Shown here in pieces: positions 10,446 through 21,997 of a stretch of DNA of 64,000 nucleotides. The stretch lies in assembly GCA_023376005.1 (NCBI GenBank), contig CM042138.1:92713391-92777390 (forward strand), in the 5' to 3' direction. Both the position numbers and the translations under genes were made by a program. Position 1 is the first letter of the stretch; each line of letters opens with the position of its first letter. This DNA comes from Doryteuthis pealeii. Taxonomy: Eukaryota > Mollusca > Cephalopoda > Myopsida > Loliginidae. Under the pieces are notes generated by a model. It was not told the DNA's origin and ran no database searches. It saw only the letters and a program-made list of their open reading frames with translations.

Positions 10446-11299
10446 AAAACGTTCGTGATGGTACCAATACACATTCCCATTGGAAACCTTGCACCGTTCC
10501 TTCAAATGTCACGTGGATATGGTACGCATGGTCATGACAGATAGGGTATATTAGAACATTAAAAGCCAATGCATTGAATATGTCACGTACAAATTGATTT
10601 TTACAAATTTCTTTGGGGCATATCAATACTTAAAAAAAACCGCATTTTTTCAGACGATGACTCTGGTTGAATCTAGGGTTGAGAACAATTCATATCAAAA
10701 ACTAATTGTAAAACGAATATTATTCCCTTTAGTCTTATCACTTATATTTAGTTTATTACACCCATACCACTAACATCATATCTATTGGTGTGTATGTATA
10801 GTGTATGTATGATTCTATGAATGTATGTGAGGTAGGCACACACACACACACACACACACACATTATATATATATATTATATATATATATATATTTATATA
10901 TATATAATATCTTAAAAAGAAGGAAAACATTTAATAAACGTCATTCCGTAATAAATTTATTTCGTATTATGATGCATTTATTACGGAATGGAACGGTTTG
11001 TTAAGTTTTTTCTTCTTTGAAAATTTAAATATTGCTCTTTATTTAATTAATTTATTGATTAGTATATATTGAGCTCTCTTTAGGGATTTATAAAAATATT
11101 TGTATGAGTATAAGTTTGCACCTACAGGAGCATACAGTAATGGTTATACAGTGAGATTTTGAGGATCCCAGGTGGAATCATCTCTTATACCAAAGTCATT
11201 TGATACCTTACACACACACACACACACACACACACACCATATATATATATATTAATATATATATATATTATATATATATATTGGTATACTGTAAGGAAG

Positions 11300-11710
11300 G
11301 GTGTGGAAGTCCGAATCTGAGAAGAGTGGCCTGATGAGTCACCAAATTGTGCATCGGCGAACGGGCCATACCCAGTGCTCCCTGAAATACGCGTTTGAGT
11401 GTGTGTAATATGTTGCAAGAGCACAGGAGGTTTAAAAAGCGATAGGAAGATATATGGGGAACAAACTTCAGTACTACTGCTAAGGTGTTCATATCTGCAT
11501 AATGGGCTAAAAAGACACGTGCGTGCAGCTCGCCGTTGAACTGTTTTTTTTTGTATACTTTATCAATGGCAATACTCGAACACGAGTTTGATGGCATCAT
11601 CATGTATGTAGGGCCGACAGTAGAGTCCACCCCACCCCAAAACATTGATACAGGCTCCCATGTACATTTCAGAGTTTCCCAGCCTGGGGCCACGACTATC
11701 CAAATGAAAT
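11300..11710. repeat. Unidentified repeat block with hammerhead-like core (right arm)
   Basis: Mirror of 7799-8235. At 11331 it reads CTGATGAGTCACC and then CGGCGAACGGG; one A of GAAAC is missing here compared with the left arm. A 141-residue frame crosses it but is not preserved in the mirror arm. Confidence 0.5.
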
Positions 11711-11843
11711 AAGGAAGGCGACAACACTTTGTTTTAAAAAATAAGAAAAGTCAAGGAATTATACAAGTTTAATGAAATTCTGGTATATATTCATTAATTA
11801 ATTACTTTTATAATGAATAGGTTCTTTTGTTTAAAAAAATGAT

Positions 11844-11914
11844 GGGACCGGTTTGGCTCAGTCGGTAGAGCATCCGCCTAGAAGTTGCAAGGTTTTTAGT
11901 TCGATACCGTCCCA
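11844..11914 (+). mobile_element. tRNA-like SINE head (right arm)
   Basis: GGGACCGGTTTGGCTCAGTC, GGTAGAGCATCCGCC and GTTCGATACCGTCCCA form a tRNA-like box A/box B pair with complementary ends, about 71 bp. A genuine tRNA gene is unlikely: the stems are imperfect and it sits in a repeat arm. Confidence 0.65.
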
Positions 11915-12284
11915 CGATATGTAAATATTATGTTATATGTATGTAAGCGTAAGGTTTACAATAAAATTCAAACAGATTGAATTAATATATGGTAATTTTC
12001 TGGATGGATTCCGTCGAACTAAACTGTCATTCGAGAAAAATTGAATTTCTAATAAAGTCACCTTCACAGCAAAATATGTCTATTATATCATTCGTACTTT
12101 AATCCTGACAAAAATATAAGGGGACATCGTAAACATAAATGAAATCTTATTATAATGAAGATATTTAACTTTCAGTTTGTAACCGAAAACTGTTCCAATT
12201 TTTGTGGTCATTTTTGGCTTTAAGTGAGAGAACTTTACTGAGGAGATCCTTGTGTTAAGGCAGAGGCTGATCTTTAGTGAAGAA

Positions 12285-13015
12285 TCCTTTAGTTGTCCCT
12301 CGCTGTTCCTTAATGTTGGATAGAATCTTTGGTTGTTCCTGGTTGTCTCCTTAGTGTTTTGGTAGAATCCTTTGTTGTTTCTCGGTGTCCCTTAGTGTTG
12401 GGTAGAATCCTTTGGTTGTTTCTCGGTGGTCCCTTCGTGTTGGGTAGAATCTTGGTTGTTTCCGGTGTCCCTAGTGTTTGTTAGAATCCTTGGTTGTTTC
12501 TAGGTGTCCCTTAGTGTCGGTTTAGTGTTACGTTTTTAAGGTCATTCCTTGCCTATAGTAGAAGTGCTTCTGGTGGAATTGGATACTTGATAAAGAATCA
12601 GTTGATAATAGAATCCTTTGTTATAAATGTTCTTAGTTACTGGTAAGTATAAGGCCTTCCTGAGTAATTGGTACAGATCCGGCAATCCTATGTGTGTCCA
12701 TCCTCAAAGACTGCAGTCTTAATTATGACCAATGTGGGGGGGGGGTTAAGTGTTCTATCAGGCCAGTAGTATTGCTAGTGATTGGTTACAAGAGTCAATC
12801 ACGTGACCATGGCTAGTTTATTAATAGAGGTGGGTATTTAGAGCACATCCTATATCTAAATAATCCCAACAGGTAGAATATTTGGTTGTTCCTCGGTGTT
12901 CTTTAGTGTTGGGTAGAATCCTTTGGTTGCTCCTCGGGTCACTTAGTGTTGGTAGAATCCTTTGGTTGTTCCTCGGTGTCCCTTAGTGTTGGGTAGAATC
13001 CTTTGGTTGAGCAAA
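12285..13015 (+). repeat. 41-bp minisatellite (right arm)
   Basis: Units of GGTTGTTCCTCGGTGTCCCT then TAGTGTTGGGTAGAATCCTTT, in two blocks mirroring 6505-7250. A run of G9 at about 12738 mirrors the C run of the left arm. Confidence 0.8.
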
Positions 13016-13245
13016 GTCCTTAGTTTAGGTCCATTCGCCCGGGGAAAATACGTGCAAATGAACGGCTCTCAAGATTGGCGATCAAATAGCTAAGTAACCA
13101 AGCATTCGAGCTGTTGATTGTCTAGCTCCAATCCACGCGTCCACACAGAGTATATAAGTTTAAGTGGTGGACCTCAGCACACCTTTATAAAAAAACAATC
13201 CCATCATACAAAAAATATAGGGGACTCATAAACATGAATGAATAA

Positions 13246-13764
13246 TCATATTAAGTTGAGAATTATATAAACTTTTATCTGTAACTGAAACCATGTCACA
13301 CTTAGTTATTTGCGTTATATTCTCATCGAATATGAAATAGTTATTATTCAATCTTAATTAGCAACTGTTTTATTAATTATGTCTCCATTAAAGTGTACCT
13401 AAGTTAGATTTCCACAAAACTTCCCATATTTTTAATGCATTTAAAATCCTGAAATATGTGTTATATTATTTCTAGAAATATAATTTTTCATGTATATGTT
13501 GGGAATAATTTGCATAATGAATTTTACAAACTGGATTAAGGAAAAAAAGTTGCGCTGTACTGATTTCTAATACTATCATATTATTCTCACGCATTAAAAC
13601 AATCCTATATATAATTTCATATAGAAATTAATTATAATAACATCAAAATAAGAGTATATCTTTTATTCGTTCTTATTTAGTTTCATTAGTTTTTCTAATT
13701 TATCATATTTCAGTACATTAAACTTATATACTTACGCCCGGTGGAGAGAGCATATTCTTGCTAG
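13246..13764 (+). mobile_element. Helitron-like family 1 variant (right arm)
   Basis: Starts TC at 13246 (after A) with TCATATTAAGTTGAGA, ends GCCCGGTGGAGAGAGC, short spacer, CTAG at 13761-13764 followed by T. The body has ATCTGTAACTGAAACCATGTC. No reading frame. Confidence 0.65.
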
Positions 13765-13900
13765 TGTATATAATGCATGTAGATATATATTGGATGTATT
13801 CATTGTTATTTACTTAATTCTGGTAAATGGCATTTTTAAATGTTTGATAAATGTTATTAACATTGTCCCGTGAGTCAGCTGCACTGTCATGCAAGGAGTT

Positions 13901-14000
13901 NNNNNNNNNNNNNNNNNNNNNNNNNNNNNNNNNNNNNNNNNNNNNNNNNNNNNNNNNNNNNNNNNNNNNNNNNNNNNNNNNNNNNNNNNNNNNNNNNNNN
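13901..14000. other. Assembly gap (100 N)
   Basis: Exactly 100 N, the usual placeholder for a gap of unknown size. It cuts the outer end of the palindrome's right arm. Confidence 1.
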
Positions 14001-14173
14001 ACATAGGTTAACAGTATTAATATGTAAGACAATTTTTTAATAATTGAGGTGTTTAGATAAAAATTAAAATCATTGGAGAATGTGATGTCATAACTAAGAG
14101 AATGCGGACTGAGTAGAATATAGTTCGGTTACAGACAAAAAAAACACACAATCTCCAATTTATAATAATAAGA
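14001..14173 (-). mobile_element. Helitron family 1, 5' fragment at the gap
   Basis: GTTAACAGTATTAATATG, TTAATAATTGAGGTGTTTAGA, GGTTACAGACAAA and ending at AATAAGA (5' TC of the minus strand at 14173). The remainder is lost in the gap. Confidence 0.75.
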
Positions 14174-14289
14174 TGTAACCCATATCCATTATATTCAAGT
14201 CAATCTACCGGAATTAAGTACGATTGTAAATATATCTATCTATTTTTATTGTGATCATATCATTCTAATTTATGATCAAATCTATGAAA

Positions 14290-14380
14290 AGTACGAGCAA
14301 TATTATATATATATAATATTATATATATATGCCGTCTGTGTGATGTGTGTGTGTTGTGGTGTGTGTGTGTGTGTGTCTAT
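14290..14380. repeat. (TA)n and interrupted (GT)n
   Basis: Short TA runs then GTGTGATGTGTGTGTGTTGTGG-like sequence. Further (TA)n tracts at 14634-14712, 14831-14877 and 15056-15097. Confidence 0.8.
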
Positions 14381-14669
14381 CCTATACTGTATTGAAAAAA
14401 TAAAATAAAGAAAGAAATGTGAATTGATAAAAAGTGTTTAATGAAGTGCAGACACGCCTTTCGGCCGTGATGATGCTCTTGTAGACCAATGTATCTATTA
14501 TTATTATTTTAAATACAAAATGAAATTAAAATTATGATAGGAAGATAATAAAAAATGTTTTTTTTTTAATTATACAGAAGAACGCCGCAGTCAGGCCAAG
14601 ATATTTGATATTTTGAAATTAAACGTTAAGAATGTAAATATATATATATATAATATATATATATTAATA

Positions 14670-14713
<44 letters not shown>

Positions 14714-15051
14714 ACATATTCTTCAATGCTTCTCCACTTTCAATGTGGTAGGATTCATGTAGTTAATTGCAAAAACGTGCTCCAATGTCATCAGGCAGAA
14801 TGTGATATTTTTAAATTAAAACCGTAAGAATATATATATATATATATACTATATATATATATTTATATTATATATATATTTTAACTGCTACTCCCATATT
14901 TTCAATTTTGGTAGCTTATCGTTTAGCTAATCCGAAAAGTGCTCAATTTATAGAAATCTTCTTTTCTCTACAGCGTAACGTTGCTTTTGGAGAAGTGCAA
15001 TTTGAAGCAGCGAAGATGTGTAAGAAAGAAAAAAAAACTTTATTTTATACA

Positions 15052-15099
<48 letters not shown>

Positions 15100-15234
15100 A
15101 CTCCACTTCTAAACGCGATATCGCTGGCCGGCATCCGTGCTTGTCAAAATTCATTTAATATTTATTTAACAATGTAAAAAACAATTTCCTTAACAAGATA
15201 TTTCCTCTTGGCGATGAAATAAGGTCGGAACTAG
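14381..15234. other. AT-rich DNA with repeated phrases
   Basis: No gene seen. The phrase GATATTTT.AAATTAAA.CGTAAGAAT occurs at 14607 and 14802, each before a (TA)n tract. Between them is unassigned sequence. Confidence 0.4.
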
Positions 15235-15289
15235 TTGAGAAAAAAAAAAATAACATTAAAAAGAAATATTCCTTTTTTCATCTTATACA

Positions 15290-15320
15290 TATTCTATATC
15301 TATATCTTATATATATCTTA

Positions 15321-15352
<32 letters not shown>

Positions 15353-15389
15353 TAATATATACTATATATATATATATATATATATATAC

Positions 15390-15429
<40 letters not shown>

Positions 15430-15430
15430 C
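15290..15430. repeat. (TA)n then (GA)n array
   Basis: A TA/TC-rich tract leads to a long (TA)n run and a (GA)n run at about 15394-15428. Confidence 0.85.
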
Positions 15431-15889
15431 AATCTCGCCCCCATCTATGTATTAGATATATCATGAGTTAGAGACGGATAGATGTGTTATGTCTCAGCTT
15501 TCATCTGTCGGAAATCAATCTAGGCTTTCAAGAGAATTCAAGTTAAGGCAGGTGGTCAGAATGGGAAAACTGACAGAACAAGAGGCCTCCAATTTGTTAG
15601 CCATTTTGATTTAATACAGAAAAATTACAAGGCGGAATATTTTTTCATATTTAGATTTACGTAAAAGTTACATCTGTGGTGCAAAATAAATCGGTGTGTT
15701 TTTATTAATTGAGCAATAAGTATCTATCTATCGATCATCGTTCTTTTATAACTATATAATATGTTCAAAATCAGTTGCAAACTCTTAATATCCATCACCC
15801 TCTCTGTCCACATCTTGTCGATGCCTACCTGTCCCAGTCTATTAAAATCTACCTATGTATCTATCTATCTATCTATCCATTTATATATA
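15431..15889. other. Unannotated stretch
   Basis: No recognisable gene or repeat except a (CTAT)n run at 15855-15880 just before the next Helitron. Confidence 0.5.
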
Positions 15890-16513
15890 TCTTATTATAA
15901 TGGAGATTGTGTGTTTTACTGTCTGTAACCGAAACTATATTACTACTCAAGTCACAATTCCCTTAGTTATTGACATCACATTCTCAATGATTTTATTTTT
16001 ATTTAAACCTCAATTATTAATAAAATTGTTTTACAATACTTATAATGTTGAGCATAACTACATACTATTAACATGCAATTATATTTATATATACAACAAA
16101 ATAGCGGTTTACAGTGTGAATGGGAAGGCTAATTTGCATATTAATATTAAAAAATCGAATTTAATAAATACGTGCTTAGTATTATTGATTTCTAACTGTT
16201 TGGTTTTATTTTAATGAATATAAGCCAAAATCTCTTCAATGAATCTTAAATGAAATCCAATTAACAAGATAAAATAACTGTCATTTTATTCTTTACTTCT
16301 CTTTATAACTAAATACTTAAATTAGAAAAAATAACAATGAAAGACGAGAGTGATAGAAGAGCAAGTTTCAGTTGTTCCATTTTTATTATACTCCTCTGTT
16401 TCAAATCTTTTTATCTGTATTCTATTTAGTTTCATTAGCCTTTCTAATTTAATACAATATTTTATTACATTAAAACTTAGATACTTCACCCGGATGGTGC
16501 ATATATTTGCTTA
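15890..16513 (+). mobile_element. Helitron-like family 1, full length
   Basis: Starts TCTTATTATAATGGAGATTG after A, then CTGTAACCGAAACTATATTA and GGGAAGGCTAATTTGCATATT. It ends with hairpin-like CACCCGGATGGTG, ATATATTTG and CTTA in place of CTAG. No transposase frame; the open frame at 15855-16214 is a chance frame through the element. 624 bp. Confidence 0.8.
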
Positions 16514-16514
16514 T

Positions 16515-16560
<46 letters not shown>

Positions 16561-16570
16561 TATATATAAT
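16514..16570. repeat. (TA)n
   Basis: Pure TA run directly after the Helitron 3' end. Confidence 0.9.
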
Positions 16571-16745
16571 AGTAATTGGTAATTTGCTAAAGCATTAAGT
16601 ATGTTATAATATTTATAATATCATTTCTGATATACACCTCTGAAGATGAAGTTTCTACTTCGAAATCGATAAGACAAAAATAACATCTTTCTGTTTTTAC
16701 TTTTTATACGCATTGTAATTGCCTTCAAATCATTAATATATTATA
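16571..16745. other. Stretch with hammerhead-like hairpin at 16640-16665
   Basis: CTGAAGA (16640-16646), T, then GAAGT/ACTTC pairing around TTCT, then GAAA (16662-16665). The same order of parts occurs in the foldback elements. No gene. Confidence 0.5.
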
Positions 16746-16749
16746 ATAT

Positions 16750-17035
16750 ATGTATATATATATATGTATGTATTCATGTATGTATATATATATCTATCTC
16801 AGCCTATGTACATCTATCTATCAATCTATCTATCTCAGTCTATTTACATCTATTCATCTATCTATCTCGGTCTGTTCATACCTATTTATCTCTCCATCTA
16901 TCTATCTATCACAGTCTATTCAGATCTATATGTCTATCTCGATATGTTCGTACATATCCATATATCTATTTGGGTTTGTTCCTATCTATCTAACTATCTA
17001 TCAATCTATCTATGTCAATCTATCATTTGTATCTA
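16750..17035. repeat. (CTAT)n microsatellite with higher-order units
   Basis: (TCTA)n interrupted periodically by CTCAGTCTATT- or CTCGGTCTGTT-like phrases. The same compound unit in reverse complement forms the array at 58150-58700. Frames of I/Y/S-rich peptides here are artefacts. Confidence 0.85.
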
Positions 17036-17182
17036 TGAATATTTCTAGGAGTGCCTTTAATTCTTTGACAGCCATTGTAGCTTCTGCTCACGATGATAGC
17101 GATGATTCTATTTAGGAAAGATTGAATATGTTTATCCGCCTCCGGTTATACCATTTTCAAGTGTATATGTGCGTTATATATA

Positions 17183-17824
17183 CTAGCAAATATATGCACC
17201 CTCCGGGTGCAAGTATTTTAGTTAAATTTTATATAAAATATCATATTAAATTAGAAAGGCTAATGAAACTGAATAAGAATGTAGATAAAAAAGAATTTGA
17301 ACAGAGGGAGTATGATTGAAAAATAGAACAACTTTGAAAGTAACTCTTCCATCATTTTCCGTTACTCCAGTCTTTCATTGGTAAATTTTCCTAATTAAAC
17401 TGTTTAGTTAAAATAGGAAGTAAAGAATAATATTACAGTTATTTCTTCTTGTTAAGGGATTTCTTTTAGGATTTATTGAAGAGATTTTTGCTCATATTCA
17501 ATAAGATAAAACCAAACAATTAGAAATCAATAATACTAAGCATATATTTATTAAAATCAAATTTTTAAGATCAATATGCAAATTAGCCTTCCCATTCATA
17601 CTGTAAACCTCTATTTTGTTGTATATATAAATACAATTGCATGTGATTAGTATGTAGATATGGTCAACAGTGTAAGTAATGTAAAACAATTTTATTAATA
17701 ATTGAGGTTTAAATATAAATAAAATCATGGAGAATGTGATGTAAATAACAAAGGGAATTGTGACTTGAATAGTAATATAGTTTCGGTTACAGACAGACAA
17801 ACACACAATCTCCATTATAATAAG
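17183..17824 (-). mobile_element. Helitron-like family 1, full length
   Basis: 3' end: CTAG at 17183-17186, then hairpin GCACCCTCCGGGTGC. 5' end at 17824 (CTTATTATAATGGAGATTG, with A in place of the initial T). Body as in the 15890 copy. Followed by (TA)n at 17826-17860. Confidence 0.85.
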
Positions 17825-18029
17825 TATATATATATATAATATATATATATATATATAATGGACTCTCTCGTCGATTTTCGATACATGAGTGTTCATTCAG
17901 TGAATAACCTACACAGTGTTTTGTTTATTAGTGGTGAAGGCTTGTGCTGGACCATTCCACACTTTTTGGCACAGTAGATAGGAAAGAATTGTTGCACAAG
18001 GAATGCCACATAACCCAATCAAAGACTGA

Positions 18030-18360
18030 CCTCAGGAATTTTGAATTCAGAGTTTTTCCTCTCCTAGACTGGTTACCTACCCAACGTTATAGAGTCCAGT
18101 CTGTCCTACTATTTTACCCATAGCTGGAGGGAGAATATATGGATTCATACTGGTATTTACATGTGTCCCACTTTCACACGATATGGCACAAGGCCGTTTT
18201 ATGTGGGCACCACCCACAAGCCGAGACTCATGGGGTGGTAGGTAGAAAAATTGATATATATGGATTCATACTTTTCCCAAGAGTATTAGCGCTATGTGAA
18301 ATGCAAACAGCCTTGACTAGGAATTGAACTCGGGTCGACAACCATTATGCCATGCGACTC
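18030..18360 (-). mobile_element. SINE family A with internal insertion
   Basis: TTGAATTCAGAG to GGAGGGAGAATATATGGATT (18030-18150), a 100-bp foreign piece, then TGGATTCATACTTTTCCCAA to the head GAATTGAACTCGGGTCGACA at 18250-18350. TATGGATTCATAC occurs at both borders of the foreign piece. Confidence 0.7.
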
Positions 18361-18579
18361 CATATACATTTATATATTGGTTTGTCGTTTAGTTTTGAAG
18401 GCTATCACAAAGTAAGTGTAAGGAAAAACGAGGTAACTGATTTTTTTTTCATTTACTTTCATTTATTTTCTTAATATTTCAACTCGAAATTAACAGAATA
18501 ATTAAAAGGTAAAAGAACAAAATTATAGGTACCTCATTTTTTATCTTTTGGCCATTGTTAGTGTTAATTGCATTTCACT

Positions 18580-18775
18580 TGACGCTAATATCCTTCGGAA
18601 AGATTTGAATCCTACTCTCCCTCCAGCTATGGGTAAATAGTAGGGCAGACCGGGCTCTTTAACCTTGGTTAGGCAACCGGTCTAGGAGAAGGAAAACTCT
18701 GAATTCAAACCTGCTGAACTCCGCTTAAGAAATTGACCTTGTGTCGCATCCTGCTCGTGCGGAGGGGTTGGTAAA
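18580..18775 (+). mobile_element. SINE family A, 3' part
   Basis: ACGCTAATATCCTTCGGAAAG, GCTATGGGTAAATAGTAGGG, GGTCTAGGAGAAGGAAAACT and ending CGTGCGGAGGGGTTGGTAAA then TATATA. Opposite orientation to the copy 250 bp away. The tRNA head is missing. Confidence 0.8.
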
Positions 18776-18779
18776 TATA

Positions 18780-19205
18780 TATAGTGTTAATCGATTATTT
18801 TCGGTCGGTGCGACCCTCTTGAGCTTTTCTTTTTTTCATTTTTTCCCCAGGTCAAGGTTGGTAATATATTTTTACTAACAAATTATTTGCTGATTTTTTT
18901 TTTATTTACCGCAAGGGCTATCCATCCCCTGGGCTTGAGCAGTTGGAGGGGATTTCGTTGATGACTGCCAATTAAAGCGTAAACGCAACGCTGTCCTATA
19001 AAAGGAATGGAGCACTCGATGGCGGCCTTTACATACATACAGATGTGTGTATAAAAACAGTTAAAATCCCCTTCGCATTATGTAGGTGATGATAGCCGAT
19101 CGATTAAACTGTCCGACTGATGATGAATCGATCGGGTTCTATCCCGGCTGTAGTAGCTCACAGAATGTCTAGCCACACTGAAGAGACATGATAAGTCGAA
19201 CACGT
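18780..19205. other. Unassigned stretch with promoter-like and tRNA-like words
   Basis: CCAAT at about 18971 and CTATAAAAGG at 18995-19004 lie 25 bp apart, resembling a polymerase II core promoter. At 19088-19155 GATGATAGCCGATCGA..GGGTTCTATCCCGGC looks like a diverged tRNA-like box B. No downstream coding frame. Confidence 0.3.
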
Positions 19206-19213
19206 GTCTGTGA

Positions 19214-19216
<3 letters not shown>

Positions 19217-19257
<41 letters not shown>

Positions 19258-19264
19258 TATATAT
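19217..19264. repeat. (TA)n
   Basis: Long TA run left of the foldback element. Confidence 0.9.
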
Positions 19265-19267
19265 GGA

Positions 19268-19540
19268 AAGAGGATTGGAATGAATCCGACAGAATGTGGT
19301 GGAGATGTGAGAAACGAAAGAACAAAACTCAGACAAAAGTGTGTAGAATATATTTCGCTAGAGCGTTGAGCTCGGCATCATCAGTCGTTTTAATGAATTA
19401 TCAGGTTATCATACACAATAAAACACTTTTATGATAACCAGATAATTCATTAAACGACTGATGATGCCGAGCTCAACGCTCTACCGAAATATATCCTACA
19501 CACTTTTGTCTGAGTTTTGTTCTTTTGTTCCTCACATCTC

Positions 19541-19543
<3 letters not shown>
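19268..19543. mobile_element. Foldback element with ~120-bp arms, flanked by (TA)n
   Basis: TGTTGGAGATGTGAG-like outer arms, AACAAAACTCAGACAAAAGTG, GTGTAG and CTCAACGCTCTA are mirrored almost perfectly around a ~20-base loop at about 19420. Each arm holds CTGATGA..GAGC/GCTC..GAAA (19378-19384 minus; 19458-19489 plus). (TA)n runs border both ends. Confidence 0.85.

Positions 19544-19544
<1 letters not shown>

Positions 19545-19600
<56 letters not shown>
19545..19600. repeat. (TA)n
   Basis: About 56 bp of TA at the right border of the foldback element. Confidence 0.9.
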
Positions 19601-19602
<2 letters not shown>

Positions 19603-20085
19603 TGGGCATGAGCAGGTTTTCATGAAGTGTTAATAGATGTTTTCTGAGCTGTGAATTTAAAAGAAAATAAAACGATTGAGTTTTTTTTCTAGAATGTCCA
19701 CACACTTTCGTCAGGATTTCTTTTTTTATCAAGAGTGAGAAACTTTGCAAGAAACATTGAACATACTTTTGTCAAGTTAAGATTTTTTTCTTCTTCTCAA
19801 AACGTTATCATCAAATCTCTTTTATCAACGGAGAATCTTTCTTTTTTTTCTTTTAAATTACTTCTGATACCGAATCTCCAATTCAAATCATTTGAACCAT
19901 ATCTACGATTTTCTGATTATTCTCTCTAAGTACAGAGAAACTGAACAGATGGATGGAGATAATAGGAATTGTAAAGGGAGATAATAAATTAACCTTTCCT
20001 GGTGACCTAAGTGCTATTTCTGTCAACCCCATTTTAAGGAGGTAAATTGTTGACAGAGAAATATAAAGAAAACTAATAATAATAA
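19601..20085. other. Unannotated AT-rich stretch
   Basis: Nothing recognised; ends in a short (ATA/ATC)n run that belongs to the next LINE tail. Confidence 0.5.
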
Positions 20086-20290
20086 TCATCATCATCAAGT
20101 CAGGCTAGTAGCACGGATATCCATGACAATCTTTAACCAAACGTCCCTATCATTCATTGCCCCCCTCCCAGCAGGTCCTCTATACAGCATCCAGTATCCG
20201 CACAGACCTGGTTAATGTAAGTCTTTGCTAGCCGTACTAGATTCCACAAGAGACCGTCGCTTATCCGTTCGTTCTTGCTTCTCCAGCGAA
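20086..20290 (-). mobile_element. LINE 3'-end fragment
   Basis: ATCATCATCA tail at the left, then TAGTAGCACGGATATCCATG, ACAGCATCCAGTATCCGCAC and GCTTCTCCAGCG, all shared with the copies at 23642 and 48420. The minus strand is the coding sense. Confidence 0.75.
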
Positions 20291-20497
20291 AGACAAAAAA
20301 GAATATCAAAAAGAATACAATGTCCAAAAAATGTATGCTAAAAGTTTACAATGAAAATCCAAATATATGATACGACATTGCTTTAAAAATGATCACTAAC
20401 ATGAGAATGGGAAAGAAAAACATTATACATTTTTAAAAATAGAGGACTTAAAAAAAGTTAGAATCAAGAGAAGCAGCGTATTTTAGAAAACAAAGAA

Positions 20498-20921
20498 TCT
20501 ATTAATAATGGAGATTCGTTTCCGGTTTTTGTCTGTAACAAAAACTACGTCACTGCTTACGTCACACTACCTAAAATCGTCATAACATAGAATAATACAC
20601 TCAAAATCTGAGCATGCAATGATAGAGAGTCCTTATTGTTTTTTTAAACAAGTTTTAATAAACACATACCTAGTATTATTTATCTATATATAGTTTGTTT
20701 TATTTTAATATATATTTAAAGTTATCAAAACTAAGTTTCCATTTCATTTTTTTTAAATTTTGTACTCCTTTAATAAATTTATTTTATTTTTTACTCCTTC
20801 AATAAATTTGATGATTTTACTTTACTTATGATACAAACTCTCTGATATTAAATTTTCAACTCCCATCCCCTCGGGCAATACTTATTTTACGTCGCCCAGA
20901 GGGTGTTTTTTATTTTGCTAG
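20498..20921 (+). mobile_element. Helitron-like family 1, short variant
   Basis: Starts TCTATTAATAATGGAGATTC at 20498 and ends GCCCAGAGGGTG..TTTTGCTAG (CTAG 20918-20921). Contains TTTTTGTCTGTAACAAAAACTA and AAATTTTCAACTCCCATCCC. 424 bp, no coding frame. Confidence 0.75.
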
Positions 20922-21330
20922 TAGAAATAACGAAATATATGTGACTTTTATGAGATTTAACGATCTTCTATTTAGCTTGGAGTGCCAAACATATTAATTT
21001 TTGAATTTTAATAGCTTTTACCACCAAAAAACCGAGATGCTACACAGAGTTCTATGATGGATATAAAACATTCATTTTAGTTTTACCCATATCTTTTAAG
21101 AAACAAAACTTGTTCCTTTGAAAATGATTATCGTATCGTATATTTGAGTATTATTGCAATGCCTTAGTCCCGTTTTTTTAACTTGTCTTCTCGTTTTGAT
21201 TTTTTTTTTCTAATATTTCGTAGTCTCAAGACTTTCTTCTTGGTTACGCTCACTTTTGAGAGAAGGGTTGGCCGAAATAACTCTTTGGTCTGTATCTTCC
21301 CGGTTATTCTTTTTAAGTCCATAATTAAGC
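20922..21330. other. Unannotated stretch
   Basis: No gene or repeat recognised. Confidence 0.45.
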
Positions 21331-21339
21331 TGTGAACCA

Positions 21340-21414
21340 GGAGACACATACACATATAGAGAAACAGACACACAAAAACACGCACACTCAAATACACACA
21401 CACACACACACACA

Positions 21415-21462
<48 letters not shown>

Positions 21463-21520
21463 ACACACACACACACACACACAACACATACAGATATATA
21501 TATATATATATAATATATAT
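21340..21520. repeat. Compound (CA)n(CT)n(CA)n(TA)n microsatellite
   Basis: (CA)n at 21391-21416, (CT)n at 21417-21458, (CA)n at 21462-21484, then (TA)n. Confidence 0.9.
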
Positions 21521-21684
21521 ATGAGATTTATCCAAAACTTGGTAGTAAGGGATGATTCTATATGTGATTTCTAAGATACACTGTATCATATTGTATGATC
21601 CAGTATGTATAAATACAGCGAATCTTTAAATCACTAAAGAGAGCTCAATGTATAATAAACTTTTTAGATTATATACAGAGCAAT

Positions 21685-21687
21685 ATT

Positions 21688-21730
<43 letters not shown>

Positions 21731-21757
21731 TTATATATATTTTGTATATATTCAGAT

Positions 21758-21812
<55 letters not shown>

Positions 21813-21870
21813 TATATTATATATATACAACATATATTTATATATATATATATTATAATATATAATTTTT
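21685..21870. repeat. (TA)n blocks
   Basis: Three long TA runs broken by ATTATATTTATATA-like phrases. Confidence 0.9.
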
Positions 21871-21997
21871 TCTGTTACGGATTACCTCGCAAAAGATTAT
21901 ATCGAATTAATCGCCTTGTCAATAAAGATCGATTTTGCCATCAAGTTTGGAACATTTTCGACCTTTTTATACATCGGGTTCCATAACACTGGAATTC

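Larger units (their letters stand above)
9834..13900. repeat. Right arm of the 8.3-kb palindrome
   Basis: Reverse-complement copy of 5607-9710, starting near TTATATATAAAAATAAAGTG and ending at AACTCCTTGCATGAC's complement directly at the gap. Arm offsets stay nearly constant (position sums about 19507-19542), so there is no large rearrangement, only many small indels. Confidence 0.9.

Noticed and set aside
11268..11693. 141-residue frame in the palindrome's right arm
   Set aside because: The mirror arm at 7799-8235 breaks the same frame by indels.
15855..16214. 119-residue frame, and the similar 132-residue frame at 17498-17896
   Set aside because: Both run through the same Helitron-like family 1 in corresponding positions; the likeness comes from the element, the products have no domain and other copies break the frame.
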